From: Limimaricola sp027213785 | GTDB lineage: Bacteria > Pseudomonadota > Alphaproteobacteria > Rhodobacterales > Rhodobacteraceae | Reading direction: 5' to 3' | NCBI RefSeq assembly: GCF_050847355.1 | Contig: NZ_CP193755.1 | Location: 930,001 to 994,000 of the forward strand | Length of the DNA: 64,000 bases | Shown: piece after piece, positions 51,993 through 60,620 of the stretch | Layout of the letters: each line of letters begins with the position of its first letter | How positions within the stretch are numbered: position 1 is the stretch's first letter | The notes under the pieces: model-generated | What the model saw: the letters and a program-made list of their open reading frames with translations, nothing else | What the model was told of the DNA's origin: nothing | The model's database searches: none | Made by a program: the position numbers and the translations under genes

Positions 51993-52775
51993 ATGATGCT
52001 GTTGAAACCCCTGATCGCGGCGCTGTTGCTGGCGCTGCCCGGTGCCGCGCGGGCCGACCTGCTGGTTTTCGCGGCGGCGAGCCTCGGAGGCCCGCTGGAC
52101 CGGGTGGTCGCGGCTTGGGAAGAGCAGGGCGGTTCGGAGGTGACGGTCTCCTATGCAGGGAGTTCGGCCCTCGCAAGGCAGATCGCGGCGGGTGCGCCGG
52201 CGGATATCTTCATCTCGGCCAGCGCGGAGTGGATGGACGATCTCGAAGGCGCCGCCCTGATCGAGCCGGGCAGCCGCCGCGACCTTCTGGGCAACGACCT
52301 CGTCCTGATCGCTGCCGATCCGCAGGCTGTCCCGGTCGATATCGACCCCGGTCTCGACCTCGTCACGATGCTGGGCTCTGGCCGCCTCGCCATGGCTCTG
52401 GTCGATGCCGTGCCCGCTGGCCAGTATGGCCGCGCCGCGCTGGAAAGCCTTGGTCTCTGGGCGGAGGTGGAAGCCCGGGTCGCGCAATCCGAGAACGTGC
52501 GCGCGGCGCTGGCTCTCGTGGCCAGCGGTGCCGCGCCGCTCGGCATCGTCTATGGCACCGATGCCATCGAGGAGCCGCGCGTGACGGTCTTGGGCCGGTT
52601 TCCCGCGGATAGCCATCCGCCGATCCGTTACCCCGCGGCGCTCGTCGCGGATGCCGATCCCGCTGCGGCGGCATTTCTCGATTTCCTCTCCGGCGCGGAG
52701 GCGGCCGCGATCTTCGAGACGGCGGGGTTCTCCATACCCCGGACGTCTCAACCTGACGAGAAGGTTTTTCAATGA
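51993..52775 (+). CDS. modA: Molybdate ABC transporter, periplasmic binding protein
   Basis: A 260-residue precursor. A signal peptide (MMLLKPLIAALLLALPGAARA) precedes LLVFAAASLGGPLDRV, the classical start of mature ModA, and SSALARQIAAGAPADIFISAS carries the oxyanion contacts. It captures molybdate in the periplasm. The ATG at 51993 follows GAGG; an in-frame ATG at 51963 would put nine charged residues before the signal. The stop overlaps the modB start. Confidence 0.93.
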   Translation: MMLLKPLIAALLLALPGAARADLLVFAAASLGGPLDRVVAAWEEQGGSEVTVSYAGSSALARQIAAGAPADIFISASAEWMDDLEGAALIEPGSRRDLLGNDLVLIAADPQAVPVDIDPGLDLVTMLGSGRLAMALVDAVPAGQYGRAALESLGLWAEVEARVAQSENVRAALALVASGAAPLGIVYGTDAIEEPRVTVLGRFPADSHPPIRYPAALVADADPAAAAFLDFLSGAEAAAIFETAGFSIPRTSQPDEKVFQ

Positions 52776-53464
52776 CCGACTGGCTCGGGCCAGAGGAATG
52801 GCAGGCGGTGCGGCTCTCGCTCAAGGTTTCAGCCAGCGCCGTCGCCGCGAGCCTGCCGCTGGGGCTGATCTGCGCGCTGGCGCTGGCCAAGGGCCGGTTT
52901 CCGGGGCGGCAATTGCTCAATGGTCTGGTGCACCTGCCGCTGATCCTGCCGCCTGTGGTGACGGGCTACCTGCTGCTGATCGCCTTCTCGCGGCAGGGCC
53001 CGCTGGGGTCGCTGCTCGAACCGTTTGGAATATCCTTCGCCTTCAGCTGGACCGGCGCGGCGCTGGCCGCCGCGATCATGGCGTTCCCCCTCATGGTGCG
53101 GCCGATGCGGCTTGCCTTCGAGGCGGTCGATCCGGGGCTCGAAGCGGCGGCGGCGACGCTCGGAGCCTCGCGGCTCAGGGTCTTTGCCACGGTGACGCTG
53201 CCGCTGGCGCTACCGGGCGTGGTGGCGGGTGCGATCCTCGCCTTTGCCAAGGCGATGGGCGAATTCGGCGCGACGATCACCTTCGTTTCAAACATTCCCG
53301 GCGAGACCCGGACCATTCCGACCGCGATCTATGCCTTCCTGCAGATGCCGGGCGGCGAGGGCGCGGCGCTGCGGCTGGTCGCGGTGTCGGTGGCGCTGGC
53401 CATGGGTGCGTTGCTGGCATCCGAATGGCTGTCGCGGCGGATCGCGCGACGGGTCGCGGCATGA
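52772..53464 (+). CDS. modB: Molybdate ABC transporter, permease
   Basis: A 230-residue membrane permease with about five hydrophobic helices. The EAA loop LEAAAATLGASRLRVFATVTLPLA, where the ATPase docks, and AKAMGEFGATITFVSNIPGETRT are diagnostic of ModB. It overlaps modA and modC by four bases at each end (ATGA), so all three are translated together. Confidence 0.95.
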   Translation: MTDWLGPEEWQAVRLSLKVSASAVAASLPLGLICALALAKGRFPGRQLLNGLVHLPLILPPVVTGYLLLIAFSRQGPLGSLLEPFGISFAFSWTGAALAAAIMAFPLMVRPMRLAFEAVDPGLEAAAATLGASRLRVFATVTLPLALPGVVAGAILAFAKAMGEFGATITFVSNIPGETRTIPTAIYAFLQMPGGEGAALRLVAVSVALAMGALLASEWLSRRIARRVAA

Positions 53465-54525
53465 TCGCGATTCACGTGAAAAAGCGCCTCGGTGCCTTCG
53501 ATCTCGACGCAGGCTTCGAGGCACCGCCCGGCGTCATCGCGCTGTTCGGAAAATCAGGCTCGGGCAAGACCAGCCTGATCAACGCCGTGGCGGGGCTCCT
53601 GCGTCCCGAGGCGGGGCGGATCGAGGTGGACGGGGCAGTGCTCTTTGACGGGGCCGCGCGCATCGACATCCCCGTGCACCGTCGGCGCGTCGGTTATGTC
53701 TTTCAGGATGCGCGGCTGTTTCCGCATATGAGCGTGGCGAAGAACCTCGCCTATGGCGGCCGCCACGACCGCGACAGGGTGATCGACCTGCTGGGGCTGG
53801 ACACGCTGCTCGATCGCCGCCCCGCCGCGCTGTCGGGAGGCGAGCGGCAGCGCGTGGCGATCGGCCGGGCGCTGATGTCGGATCCGCGCCTGTTGCTGAT
53901 GGACGAGCCGCTTTCGGCGCTCGATGCCGAGCGCAAGGCGGAGATCCTGCCGTGGCTGGAGCGGTTGCGCGACGAGGCCGGGCTGCCGATCCTCTATGTC
54001 AGCCACGCCGCCTCCGAGGTCGCGCGGCTCGCCACCACGGTGGTGGTGATGGAGGCAGGTGGCGTGCGCCGGGTCGGCGCGGTGGCCGAGGTTCTTTCCG
54101 ATCCGGCCGCCGTGGGCATGATCGGTGCGCAGGAGGCGGGTGCGGTGGTGCGCGCGCGCATCGCGGGGCTGGACCGGATCGACGGCCTGACCGAACTGGC
54201 GCTGTCGGGCGGACGGATCGTGCTGCCGGGGCGGCTGGGGCGGCTCGGCACGCATCTTCGTCTCAGGATCTCGGCACAGGACGTGATCCTCGCGCGCGAA
54301 AAGCCGCAGGGGCTGAGCGCGTTGAACATCCTGCCCGCCGAGGTGACGGCCGTCGACGAGGGGCCGGAGGGCGCGGCGGTGGGGCTGCTATGCGGTGCGG
54401 ACAGGCTGCTTGCCCGGGTCACCCGCCGCTCGGCTCGCGCACTCAGGCTGGAGCCCGGTCAACGGGTCTGGGCCATCGTCAAGGCAAGCGCGGTGGCGCC
54501 GGACGATGTGGGCGGCGCGGTCTGA
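53461..54525 (+). CDS. modC: Molybdate ABC transporter, ATP-binding protein
   Basis: A 354-residue ATPase that powers molybdate import. Walker A GKSGSGKTS is at 30-38, the ABC signature LSGGERQRVAIGRAL and Walker B LLLMDEPLSALD follow, and a C-terminal TOBE domain (LSALNILPAEVTAV) can bind molybdate. Molybdate use here may serve nitrate, formate or other molybdenum enzymes encoded elsewhere. No modE regulator is present nearby. Confidence 0.96.
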   Translation: MIAIHVKKRLGAFDLDAGFEAPPGVIALFGKSGSGKTSLINAVAGLLRPEAGRIEVDGAVLFDGAARIDIPVHRRRVGYVFQDARLFPHMSVAKNLAYGGRHDRDRVIDLLGLDTLLDRRPAALSGGERQRVAIGRALMSDPRLLLMDEPLSALDAERKAEILPWLERLRDEAGLPILYVSHAASEVARLATTVVVMEAGGVRRVGAVAEVLSDPAAVGMIGAQEAGAVVRARIAGLDRIDGLTELALSGGRIVLPGRLGRLGTHLRLRISAQDVILAREKPQGLSALNILPAEVTAVDEGPEGAAVGLLCGADRLLARVTRRSARALRLEPGQRVWAIVKASAVAPDDVGGAV

Positions 54526-54583
54526 CAGACACGCCGCCGCGTCGCTTGATCCTTCTTCGAATTCGCGGACACGCCACCAGAAA

Positions 54584-54853
54584 TCAGCGCAGCTGGCTGT
54601 CCTTGGAGCCGCGCCGGTTGATGCCGCCCCGCGCCTCCGGGCGGCTGTCGCGTCCCTGCTGGCAATCGACGCAAAGCTTGACCCCCGGAATCGCCGCGCG
54701 CCGCCTTTCGGGGATCTCCTCCTCGCATTCGGCGCAATGGGTGCGGCTTTCGCCGGAGGGGCCACGCCGCGCCTGCATGCGCTTCAGCTCGTCATTGATC
54801 GAGGCTTCGATCTGCTCTTCCACCGCACCGTCGCGGGCCCAGCCTCCGGCCAT
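54584..54853 (-). CDS. DksA/TraR-type zinc finger protein
   Basis: An 89-residue protein with a short N-terminal helix (IEASINDELKRMQARR) and a C4 zinc finger, CAEC then CVDC 19 residues later, within HCAECEEEIPERRRAAIPG. This is the short TraR-like version of DksA, which binds the secondary channel of RNA polymerase. AAAGGAC precedes the ATG at 54853. Full DksA is longer, so this is probably an accessory paralogue. It is convergent with modC. Confidence 0.85.
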   Translation of the reverse strand: MAGGWARDGAVEEQIEASINDELKRMQARRGPSGESRTHCAECEEEIPERRRAAIPGVKLCVDCQQGRDSRPEARGGINRRGSKDSQLR

Positions 54854-54925
54854 GTGATGTCCTTTCGCATGAGGTCTGTTTCCGACATAGGCAGAACCCA
54901 TCGCGATCCAACCCGTGAGACGCGA

Positions 54926-54953
54926 AACGCCCCGCCGGTGAGGGCGGGGCGTT
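54926..54953 (-). terminator. Terminator of the nhaC gene
   Basis: A perfect 11-bp stem (AACGCCCCGCC at 54926-54936 with its complement at 54943-54953) around a 6-base loop lies 33 bases past the nhaC stop. On the minus strand TTTCG follows the stem. Confidence 0.8.
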
Positions 54954-54985
54954 CCGTCGCATGACTTGCGGCTCGGAGCCTTGGA

Positions 54986-56494
54986 TCAGACCGGCATGGC
55001 CTCCTTGGCCGGGCCGGGATCGCCGAGGTGGTCATGCTCCGACAGGTCCATGATGTCTTCGTTATCGCGTGCCCAGTTGGCGCGGTCCTTTTCGGACGCC
55101 TTCGGCGAGAAGAACCCGGTGACGGCGTAGAAGATGCCGATTACCGGCGCGGTCCAGCAGGCGAAGGCCAGCGGGATGTAGAGCAGATTCTCCATGTTGC
55201 CGTCCATGATGCCGAGGCCCAGCGCGGTGATCACGAAGGCGCCGCCGGCGTTCCACGGAATCAGCGGGCTCATCAGCGTGCCGCCTTCCTCGGTGGCGCG
55301 GCTCAGGTTGAGCGTGGAGTAGCCCATGCCGCGATAAAGCGGGGCATACATCCGGCCCGGCAGGGCGATCGAGATGTAGGGGTCGCCCGCGACGACGTTG
55401 GTGGCGAAGGAGGTGACGATGGCCGAGGACTGCACCGCGGCGAAGCTCTTCACCCGGTTGACGATGGCGAGGATGATCGCCTCGAGGCAGCCGGTCCGCT
55501 CCAGCGCGCCGCCGAAGCCCAGCGCGATCAGCATCAGCGAGATGGTCCACATCATCGACTGGATGCCGCCCTTGTTCAGCAGCGCGTCGATGTCGGCGAT
55601 GCCGGTCTCGATCGAGTAGCCCGATTGCGCGTAGGTGAACACGTCATGCAGGCCGACGCCCTGCTGGAACATGGCGATGATACCGCCCAGCAGCACGCCC
55701 GCGAAAAGCGAGGGCAACGGCGGCTGGCGGAACAGCGCGAGGCCGATGACCAGCAATGCCGGGGTCAGCGGGATCAGCCCGAGGGCGAAATCCTGCTCGA
55801 GCCGCGCGGTGATCTGGGTGATCGCCTCGAGCGAGGTGTCGGCCGGTTCGATCAGCCCGTAGCCCGCCACGATGTAGACGCCCAGCGCGATCAGCATCGC
55901 GGGTACGGTGGTCGGCAGCATGTTCTGGATGTGGTCGAAGATGTTCACGCCGGTGACGGCGGGAGCGAGGTTGGTGGTGTCCGACAGCGGCGAAATCTTG
56001 TCGCCGAAGAAGGCGCCCGAAACGATCGCGCCCGCGGTCCAGTACATCGGGATGCCGAAGCCCGCGCCGATGCCCATCAGCGCGACGCCGATGGTGCCGA
56101 CGGTGCCCCAGGACGTGCCCAGCGACAGCGAGACGACCGCACAGAGGATCATCGCGGCGGCAAGGAAGATCGAGGGGTTCAGAAGGGTCAGGCCGTAATA
56201 GATCAGCGTCGGTACGGTGCCCGAGGCGATCCAGACGCCGATGATCATGCCGACCACGATCAGAACGGAAAGCGAGGGAAGGGAGACGTGGATGACGTGG
56301 AACACGCCTTCGCGGATATCGGTCCATTTCTGGCCGCGCATCACGCCCAGAAGGCCGGTGATGGCGAGGCCGATCACCAGCGGGATATGCGGCGTGAAGT
56401 CGCCGAAATAGAAGAGCTGCAGGGCCAGCAGGCCCAGCGTCAGCACGACCGGCAGCAGCGCCAGTCCGAGGGAAGGCAGGTTTCTATCGGTCAC
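54986..56494 (-). CDS. nhaC: Na+/H+ antiporter NhaC
   Basis: A 502-residue membrane antiporter with about 11-12 hydrophobic helices. The NhaC/ArsB-type pattern is clear in SLSLGTSWGTVGTIGVALMG, FFGDKISPLSDTTNLAPAV and ATEEGGTLMSPLIPWNAGGAF. It exports sodium in exchange for protons and would suit a marine or salt-exposed host. The start is taken as GTG at 56494, preceded by AGGAG 11 bases away; longer in-frame starts are less likely. It is divergent from the GST gene. Confidence 0.92.
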   Translation of the reverse strand: MTDRNLPSLGLALLPVVLTLGLLALQLFYFGDFTPHIPLVIGLAITGLLGVMRGQKWTDIREGVFHVIHVSLPSLSVLIVVGMIIGVWIASGTVPTLIYYGLTLLNPSIFLAAAMILCAVVSLSLGTSWGTVGTIGVALMGIGAGFGIPMYWTAGAIVSGAFFGDKISPLSDTTNLAPAVTGVNIFDHIQNMLPTTVPAMLIALGVYIVAGYGLIEPADTSLEAITQITARLEQDFALGLIPLTPALLVIGLALFRQPPLPSLFAGVLLGGIIAMFQQGVGLHDVFTYAQSGYSIETGIADIDALLNKGGIQSMMWTISLMLIALGFGGALERTGCLEAIILAIVNRVKSFAAVQSSAIVTSFATNVVAGDPYISIALPGRMYAPLYRGMGYSTLNLSRATEEGGTLMSPLIPWNAGGAFVITALGLGIMDGNMENLLYIPLAFACWTAPVIGIFYAVTGFFSPKASEKDRANWARDNEDIMDLSEHDHLGDPGPAKEAMPV

Positions 56495-56747
56495 GTGGGA
56501 GCGTTCTCCTAGCTGTTTCGAAAGGCGCCTTATGACGGAACTAGCGGAGAATTGCCACCGGGGTAGGGGAAATTCGGCTGGATTGTCCCATTCTGACGGG
56601 AAACCGGGACAGTGAAGGGCCATGATTGCAGGCTGATCGGCGTGTCGTGCGATAGGGCGCACCAACTTGTGCGCGGCACTCCCCTCGACAGATCCGGGCT
56701 GGGGCCGCATTTCAGTCATCAATCCGGACAAACCGACAGGACGCCCG

Positions 56748-57614
56748 ATGAAGGATCTCAACGACTATACCCCGCCCAAGGTCTGGACCTGGGACGCGGA
56801 GAATGGCGGCCAGTTCGCCAAGACCAATCGCCCCGTCGCCGGGGCGACCCATGATGCCGAGCTGCCGCGCGGCGAGCATCCGTTCCAGCTCTACTCCATG
56901 GCCACGCCCAATGGGGTCAAGGTCACGGTGCTGTTCGAGGAACTTCTCGAGGCCGGCCATTCCGGCGCCGAATACGATGCTTGGCTGATCCGGATCGGTG
57001 ACGGGGACCAGTTCGGCTCGGGATTCGTGGAAATCAACCCGAATTCCAAGATCCCGGCCTTGCTCGACCTGAGCGGCGACAAACCGCAGCGGGTGTTCGA
57101 ATCCGGGGCGATCCTGCTGCATCTGGCCGAGAAGTTCGGTGCCTTCCTGCCGAAAGATCCCGGTCAGCGCACCGAGGCGCTGAGCTGGCTTTTCTGGCAG
57201 ATGGGCAGCGCGCCCTATCTGGGCGGCGGCTTCGGCCATTTCTATGCCTATGCGCCCGAGAAGTTCGAATACCCGATCAACCGCTTTGCCATGGAGACCA
57301 AGCGCCAGCTCGACGTGCTCGACCGGCACTTGGCCGAGGCCGAGTACATGGCTGGCGAATACTCGATCGCCGACATGGCGATCTGGTCGTGGTACGGGCA
57401 GCTGGTTCTGGGACGTCTCTATGACGCGGCCGAGTTCCTCGACGTGGAGAGCTACACGCATGTGATGCGCTGGGCCAAGGCGATCGACGCTCGCCCGGCG
57501 GTGCAACGGGGCCGCATGGTCAACCGTGCATTCGGCGATCCGGCGTTGCAGCTGCACGAGCGGCATTCGGCCGAGGATTTCGAGACCAGAACGCAGGACA
57601 AGATCGGCGGCTGA
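56748..57614 (+). CDS. yghU: Glutathione S-transferase, YghU type
   Basis: A 288-residue GST of the nu class. The thioredoxin-like half has LYSMATPNGVKVTVLFEELLE and the cis-proline segment NPNSKIPALLD followed by ESGAILLHLAEKFG, and the helical half has MAGEYSIADMAIWSWYGQLV. Relatives reduce disulfides with two glutathiones and detoxify peroxides. The ATG at 56748 follows AGGA. The gene ends in a clear terminator. The 253 bases upstream contain a small hairpin (GCGCAC/GTGCGC at 56657-56674) and short GTCCC/GGGAC arms. Confidence 0.9.
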   Translation: MKDLNDYTPPKVWTWDAENGGQFAKTNRPVAGATHDAELPRGEHPFQLYSMATPNGVKVTVLFEELLEAGHSGAEYDAWLIRIGDGDQFGSGFVEINPNSKIPALLDLSGDKPQRVFESGAILLHLAEKFGAFLPKDPGQRTEALSWLFWQMGSAPYLGGGFGHFYAYAPEKFEYPINRFAMETKRQLDVLDRHLAEAEYMAGEYSIADMAIWSWYGQLVLGRLYDAAEFLDVESYTHVMRWAKAIDARPAVQRGRMVNRAFGDPALQLHERHSAEDFETRTQDKIGG

Positions 57615-57636
57615 GCCGGTTCAGCCCGTAGATGCG

Positions 57637-57668
57637 AAGGCTGGCGCAACCGGGCGCCAGCCTTTTTT
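57637..57668 (+). terminator. Rho-independent terminator of the YghU gene
   Basis: An 11-bp stem (AAGGCTGGCGC at 57637-57647 with its complement 57654-57664) runs straight into six T residues (57663-57668). It is 22 bases past the stop codon and the best-formed terminator in the window. Confidence 0.92.
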
Positions 57669-57688
57669 CATTGCCCGATCAGCGGCGG

Positions 57689-59119
57689 TCAGCCAGTCCA
57701 GGATCGTGCCGTGCTTTCGGGGTCGAGCAGATCGGTTTCGGCCAACTCTTCCTCCACGATCTCGGAGAAGTCCGGCGCCTCGAACGGCACGAGGCTGCGC
57801 CCGTCGCCGCGGAGCCGGTCGATGGTCCGCACCAGCGACCCTGTTTCTCGGAGTGTCGCCTCGATCTCCGAATTGGCGCGGTTCAGATGCTCGGCCACGA
57901 GGTCGTTTCGCAGGCCGAGGATCCGCTTGCCCAGTTCCGGCGCGCTCTTGTCCTCGACCTCGATCGAGAGGTCGCACTCGGTGTCGAAGCCCATGGACCG
58001 GTTGTTCATGTTCGATGAGCCGACGCGCAGAAGCCGGTCGTCCATGATCACCACCTTGGCATGCACATAGATATGCGTGCCGGCTTCGGCCACCGGGGTG
58101 TAGAGGCGGAACCGATCGTGCAGGTCGGCATCGCGCACCAGTCGCAGCAGCCGCGCCCGTGCCGTGCCCATGGCTTTTTCCTCAAGCCAGCCCTGCGCCG
58201 TGTGCGGGTTCACCACAACGATCTCGGGACCGTCGGGCTCGCGCAGCCGCGCGGCCATGGCTTCCGCGATGCGGCGCGATGCGAAATACTGACTTTCGAT
58301 GTAGAGCGTCTTTTCGGCGCGGCCGATCACCTCGAGATAGAGCGCCTCGATCTCGCGCACCTCCTCGCGATCCTTGTAGGCGGGCAGGGTACGCGAGATG
58401 GCGGCGGGCTGGCCGGCGGCCAAGGGGGCGAGGCCCGAAGGCCAGATCGGCGCCTGGGGGCCGGGCGGTTCCAACTGCTCACCCGTGGCGGCGTGCCAGC
58501 GTTCGCGCGCCAAATCGCCCAGCGCCGCCGCTGCGTCGCCCGAGACGGCGGTGGTGATATCGTGCCACGGCCCGTAATGGCGCTTCGAGGTGGGTCGCCT
58601 GCGGCGCGGGTCCTCGTCGGGATGCGACCGGGTGTCCCAGCGCTTGGCGGTGATGTCGATGCCGCCGCAGAAGGCCAGAACGTCATCGATCACCACGATC
58701 TTCTGGTGATGCGCGGCCCCGGAAGGGTGGGCATGGTCGAGCTTCATGTGGATGCGTTCATTGGTCATCCAATCGGCCAGAACCAGCGGTGTCGAGCCGC
58801 GCGACAGCGTCTCGATGATGCCCAGATCCCACTTCAGCAGGTGCACCTGCAGGTCGGGCGTCTTCTCCACCACCCATTCGAGATAGGCGCCCAGCGTGTT
58901 GGGCACACCATCCTCCTCGGCATCGGGTTCGAGCTCGATCCGCGTGTCGAAATCCCAGCCGATGAACAGCACGCTGCGCTTGGCATGGCGCACCACCTCG
59001 CGGATCGTTGCGAAGTAATCGGCGGCATCGACGATTACGGCCAGCCGGTCTGCCCGCGCGATACGCCAGCAGGTCTCGCCCTCGCGCAGGATGGGTCGCG
59101 TCGGATCGGGGGAACTCAT
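57689..59119 (-). CDS. Phospholipase D-like phosphatidyltransferase
   Basis: A 476-residue PLD-superfamily enzyme with two HKD motifs, H138-Q-K140 with D145, and H353-A-K355 with D360. It resembles eukaryotic-like bacterial phospholipase D and cardiolipin synthase-like proteins (WDFDTRIEL and SSNMNNRSMGFDTEC). It lacks N-terminal membrane helices of the ClsA type, so a cytoplasmic or peripheral enzyme acting on phospholipids is likely. GGAGA precedes the ATG at 59119. Confidence 0.87.
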   Translation of the reverse strand: MSSPDPTRPILREGETCWRIARADRLAVIVDAADYFATIREVVRHAKRSVLFIGWDFDTRIELEPDAEEDGVPNTLGAYLEWVVEKTPDLQVHLLKWDLGIIETLSRGSTPLVLADWMTNERIHMKLDHAHPSGAAHHQKIVVIDDVLAFCGGIDITAKRWDTRSHPDEDPRRRRPTSKRHYGPWHDITTAVSGDAAAALGDLARERWHAATGEQLEPPGPQAPIWPSGLAPLAAGQPAAISRTLPAYKDREEVREIEALYLEVIGRAEKTLYIESQYFASRRIAEAMAARLREPDGPEIVVVNPHTAQGWLEEKAMGTARARLLRLVRDADLHDRFRLYTPVAEAGTHIYVHAKVVIMDDRLLRVGSSNMNNRSMGFDTECDLSIEVEDKSAPELGKRILGLRNDLVAEHLNRANSEIEATLRETGSLVRTIDRLRGDGRSLVPFEAPDFSEIVEEELAETDLLDPESTARSWTG

Positions 59120-59199
59120 TGCCGGTCTCCTGCTCTTGCCGTCACGAGACAAACGGGTGCTGCCCGCCCGCGTTCCGCCATTTGACTGATCCGAAGCGT

Positions 59200-60429
59200 T
59201 CAGCCGTTCAGCGCGCCACGCATTCCGGCATCGGGAAAGCAGGTCGCGGCGCGGCCCTGCGCTTCCTGCCAGCGACCGATCGAGCGCCGGGTCTTGAAGC
59301 CTGCGAGCCCGTCGGCGCCGCCCACGTCGTGCCCTTTTGCCTCGAGCGCGCGCTGCATTGCGGCGACGTCCGAGCGCATCAGCCCGCCCACGCGGCCCCA
59401 GCCGCCCGCGAAATCACCCACCCCATAGGCGATGCGGTCACCGACATGGCCCACGAAAAGCGCGTAGAGATCGCTCATGTTGTAGCTCTTGAGCACGTAG
59501 AAGTTGGGTGTCACCACGAAGGCGGGGCCATGCCGCCCGGCCGGCATCAGCAGGAAGCCCTCGCGCGCGGCCTCGTGCTTCGGAAAGGGTTTGCCGGACA
59601 CACGGGTGATGCCCATGGCCGCCCAGTCTCGGATGAGCCGCCCCTGATCGGGCCCTTCCAGCGTGCAGGAGACCGCTTCCGGCACCCGGACCTCGAACCC
59701 CCAGTCGCGGCCGGCGACCCAGCCATGCCGCGCCAGATAGGTGGCGATCGAGGCAAGGGTGTCGGCCTCCGAGCGCCAGATGTCGGCGCGCCCGTCGCCA
59801 TCGCCATCGGCTGCGTATTTGAGGAAGCTCGTCGGCATGAATTGCGGCTGGCCGAGCGCGCCGGCCCAGCTCGATTTCATCGCGGCGCCCGGTGCGTGAC
59901 CCGCCTGGGCGATGCGCAGCGCCGCGATCAGCTCCTCGGTGAAATACTCGGCGCGACGCCCGATGAAGCCCTTGGTACCCAGTACCCGAAAGACGTTGTG
60001 CGGGATCGCGGCGCGGCCATAGCCGCTTTCGCGGCCCCAGATGGCAAGAACGACGTGCCCGGGCACACCGGTCGCGCGCTCGATACGGGTCAGCGTGGCG
60101 GCATGGCGCGCCGCCATCTGCCGTCCCACCGAGGCCGCGCCCTGCACCGCGCCCGCGCTGAAATAGGCGCCGGGGCTGCCGAACTCGGCCTGTCGCTGCC
60201 GTTGCGGCTGCGCCGGTGCGCCAGGGGGGACGAGATCGGGCAGGTCCCAATCGAGCGTGACCCCCGAAAAGGCCGCTTCGAATGTAGAGCGGGACACGCC
60301 CGCGCCTTGCGCGCGCGGCCAGACGGTCTGCTCCAGCCAGCCCCGAAACTGCCGTTCGAGCGCGGCGCGGTCCTGCGCGGCAAGGGAGGCGGGGAGAAGG
60401 GCGAGAAGCAAGGCGAGAATGCGCAGCAT
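59200..60429 (-). CDS. Membrane-bound lytic murein transglycosylase B-like
   Basis: A 409-residue MltB-like enzyme. A signal peptide (1-18) precedes the SLT_2 domain with catalytic E134 in WGRESGYGR and the GALGQPQFMPTSFLKYA motif. A C-terminal peptidoglycan-binding domain (DVAAMQRALEAKGHDVGGADGL) anchors it to the wall. It cleaves glycan strands to 1,6-anhydro ends and probably works in wall turnover. It is transcribed away from the antiporter. Confidence 0.92.
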   Translation of the reverse strand: MLRILALLLALLPASLAAQDRAALERQFRGWLEQTVWPRAQGAGVSRSTFEAAFSGVTLDWDLPDLVPPGAPAQPQRQRQAEFGSPGAYFSAGAVQGAASVGRQMAARHAATLTRIERATGVPGHVVLAIWGRESGYGRAAIPHNVFRVLGTKGFIGRRAEYFTEELIAALRIAQAGHAPGAAMKSSWAGALGQPQFMPTSFLKYAADGDGDGRADIWRSEADTLASIATYLARHGWVAGRDWGFEVRVPEAVSCTLEGPDQGRLIRDWAAMGITRVSGKPFPKHEAAREGFLLMPAGRHGPAFVVTPNFYVLKSYNMSDLYALFVGHVGDRIAYGVGDFAGGWGRVGGLMRSDVAAMQRALEAKGHDVGGADGLAGFKTRRSIGRWQEAQGRAATCFPDAGMRGALNG

Positions 60430-60620
60430 GGGGGCGTTCGTTCCGGTCGGTTCGGGAATACGCCACCAGCCTAGGCGGCGCCGGCGGCGCTGTCACGGCG
60501 GGGTAGGGCCGCCTTGCCGCCTGCGGGCGCGATCCCGCCTGCCGCTGCGCGACCTCCCCTTGCCTCGGGGCGCGGGCGGCGCAGTTTGTCGCACTCGAAA
60601 GGGTGATCGAGGAGGGGCCA

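Noticed and set aside
56584..56611. TGTCCC and GGGACA inverted arms upstream of the GST gene
   Set aside because: Only six bases with a 16-base gap; expected by chance in such DNA.
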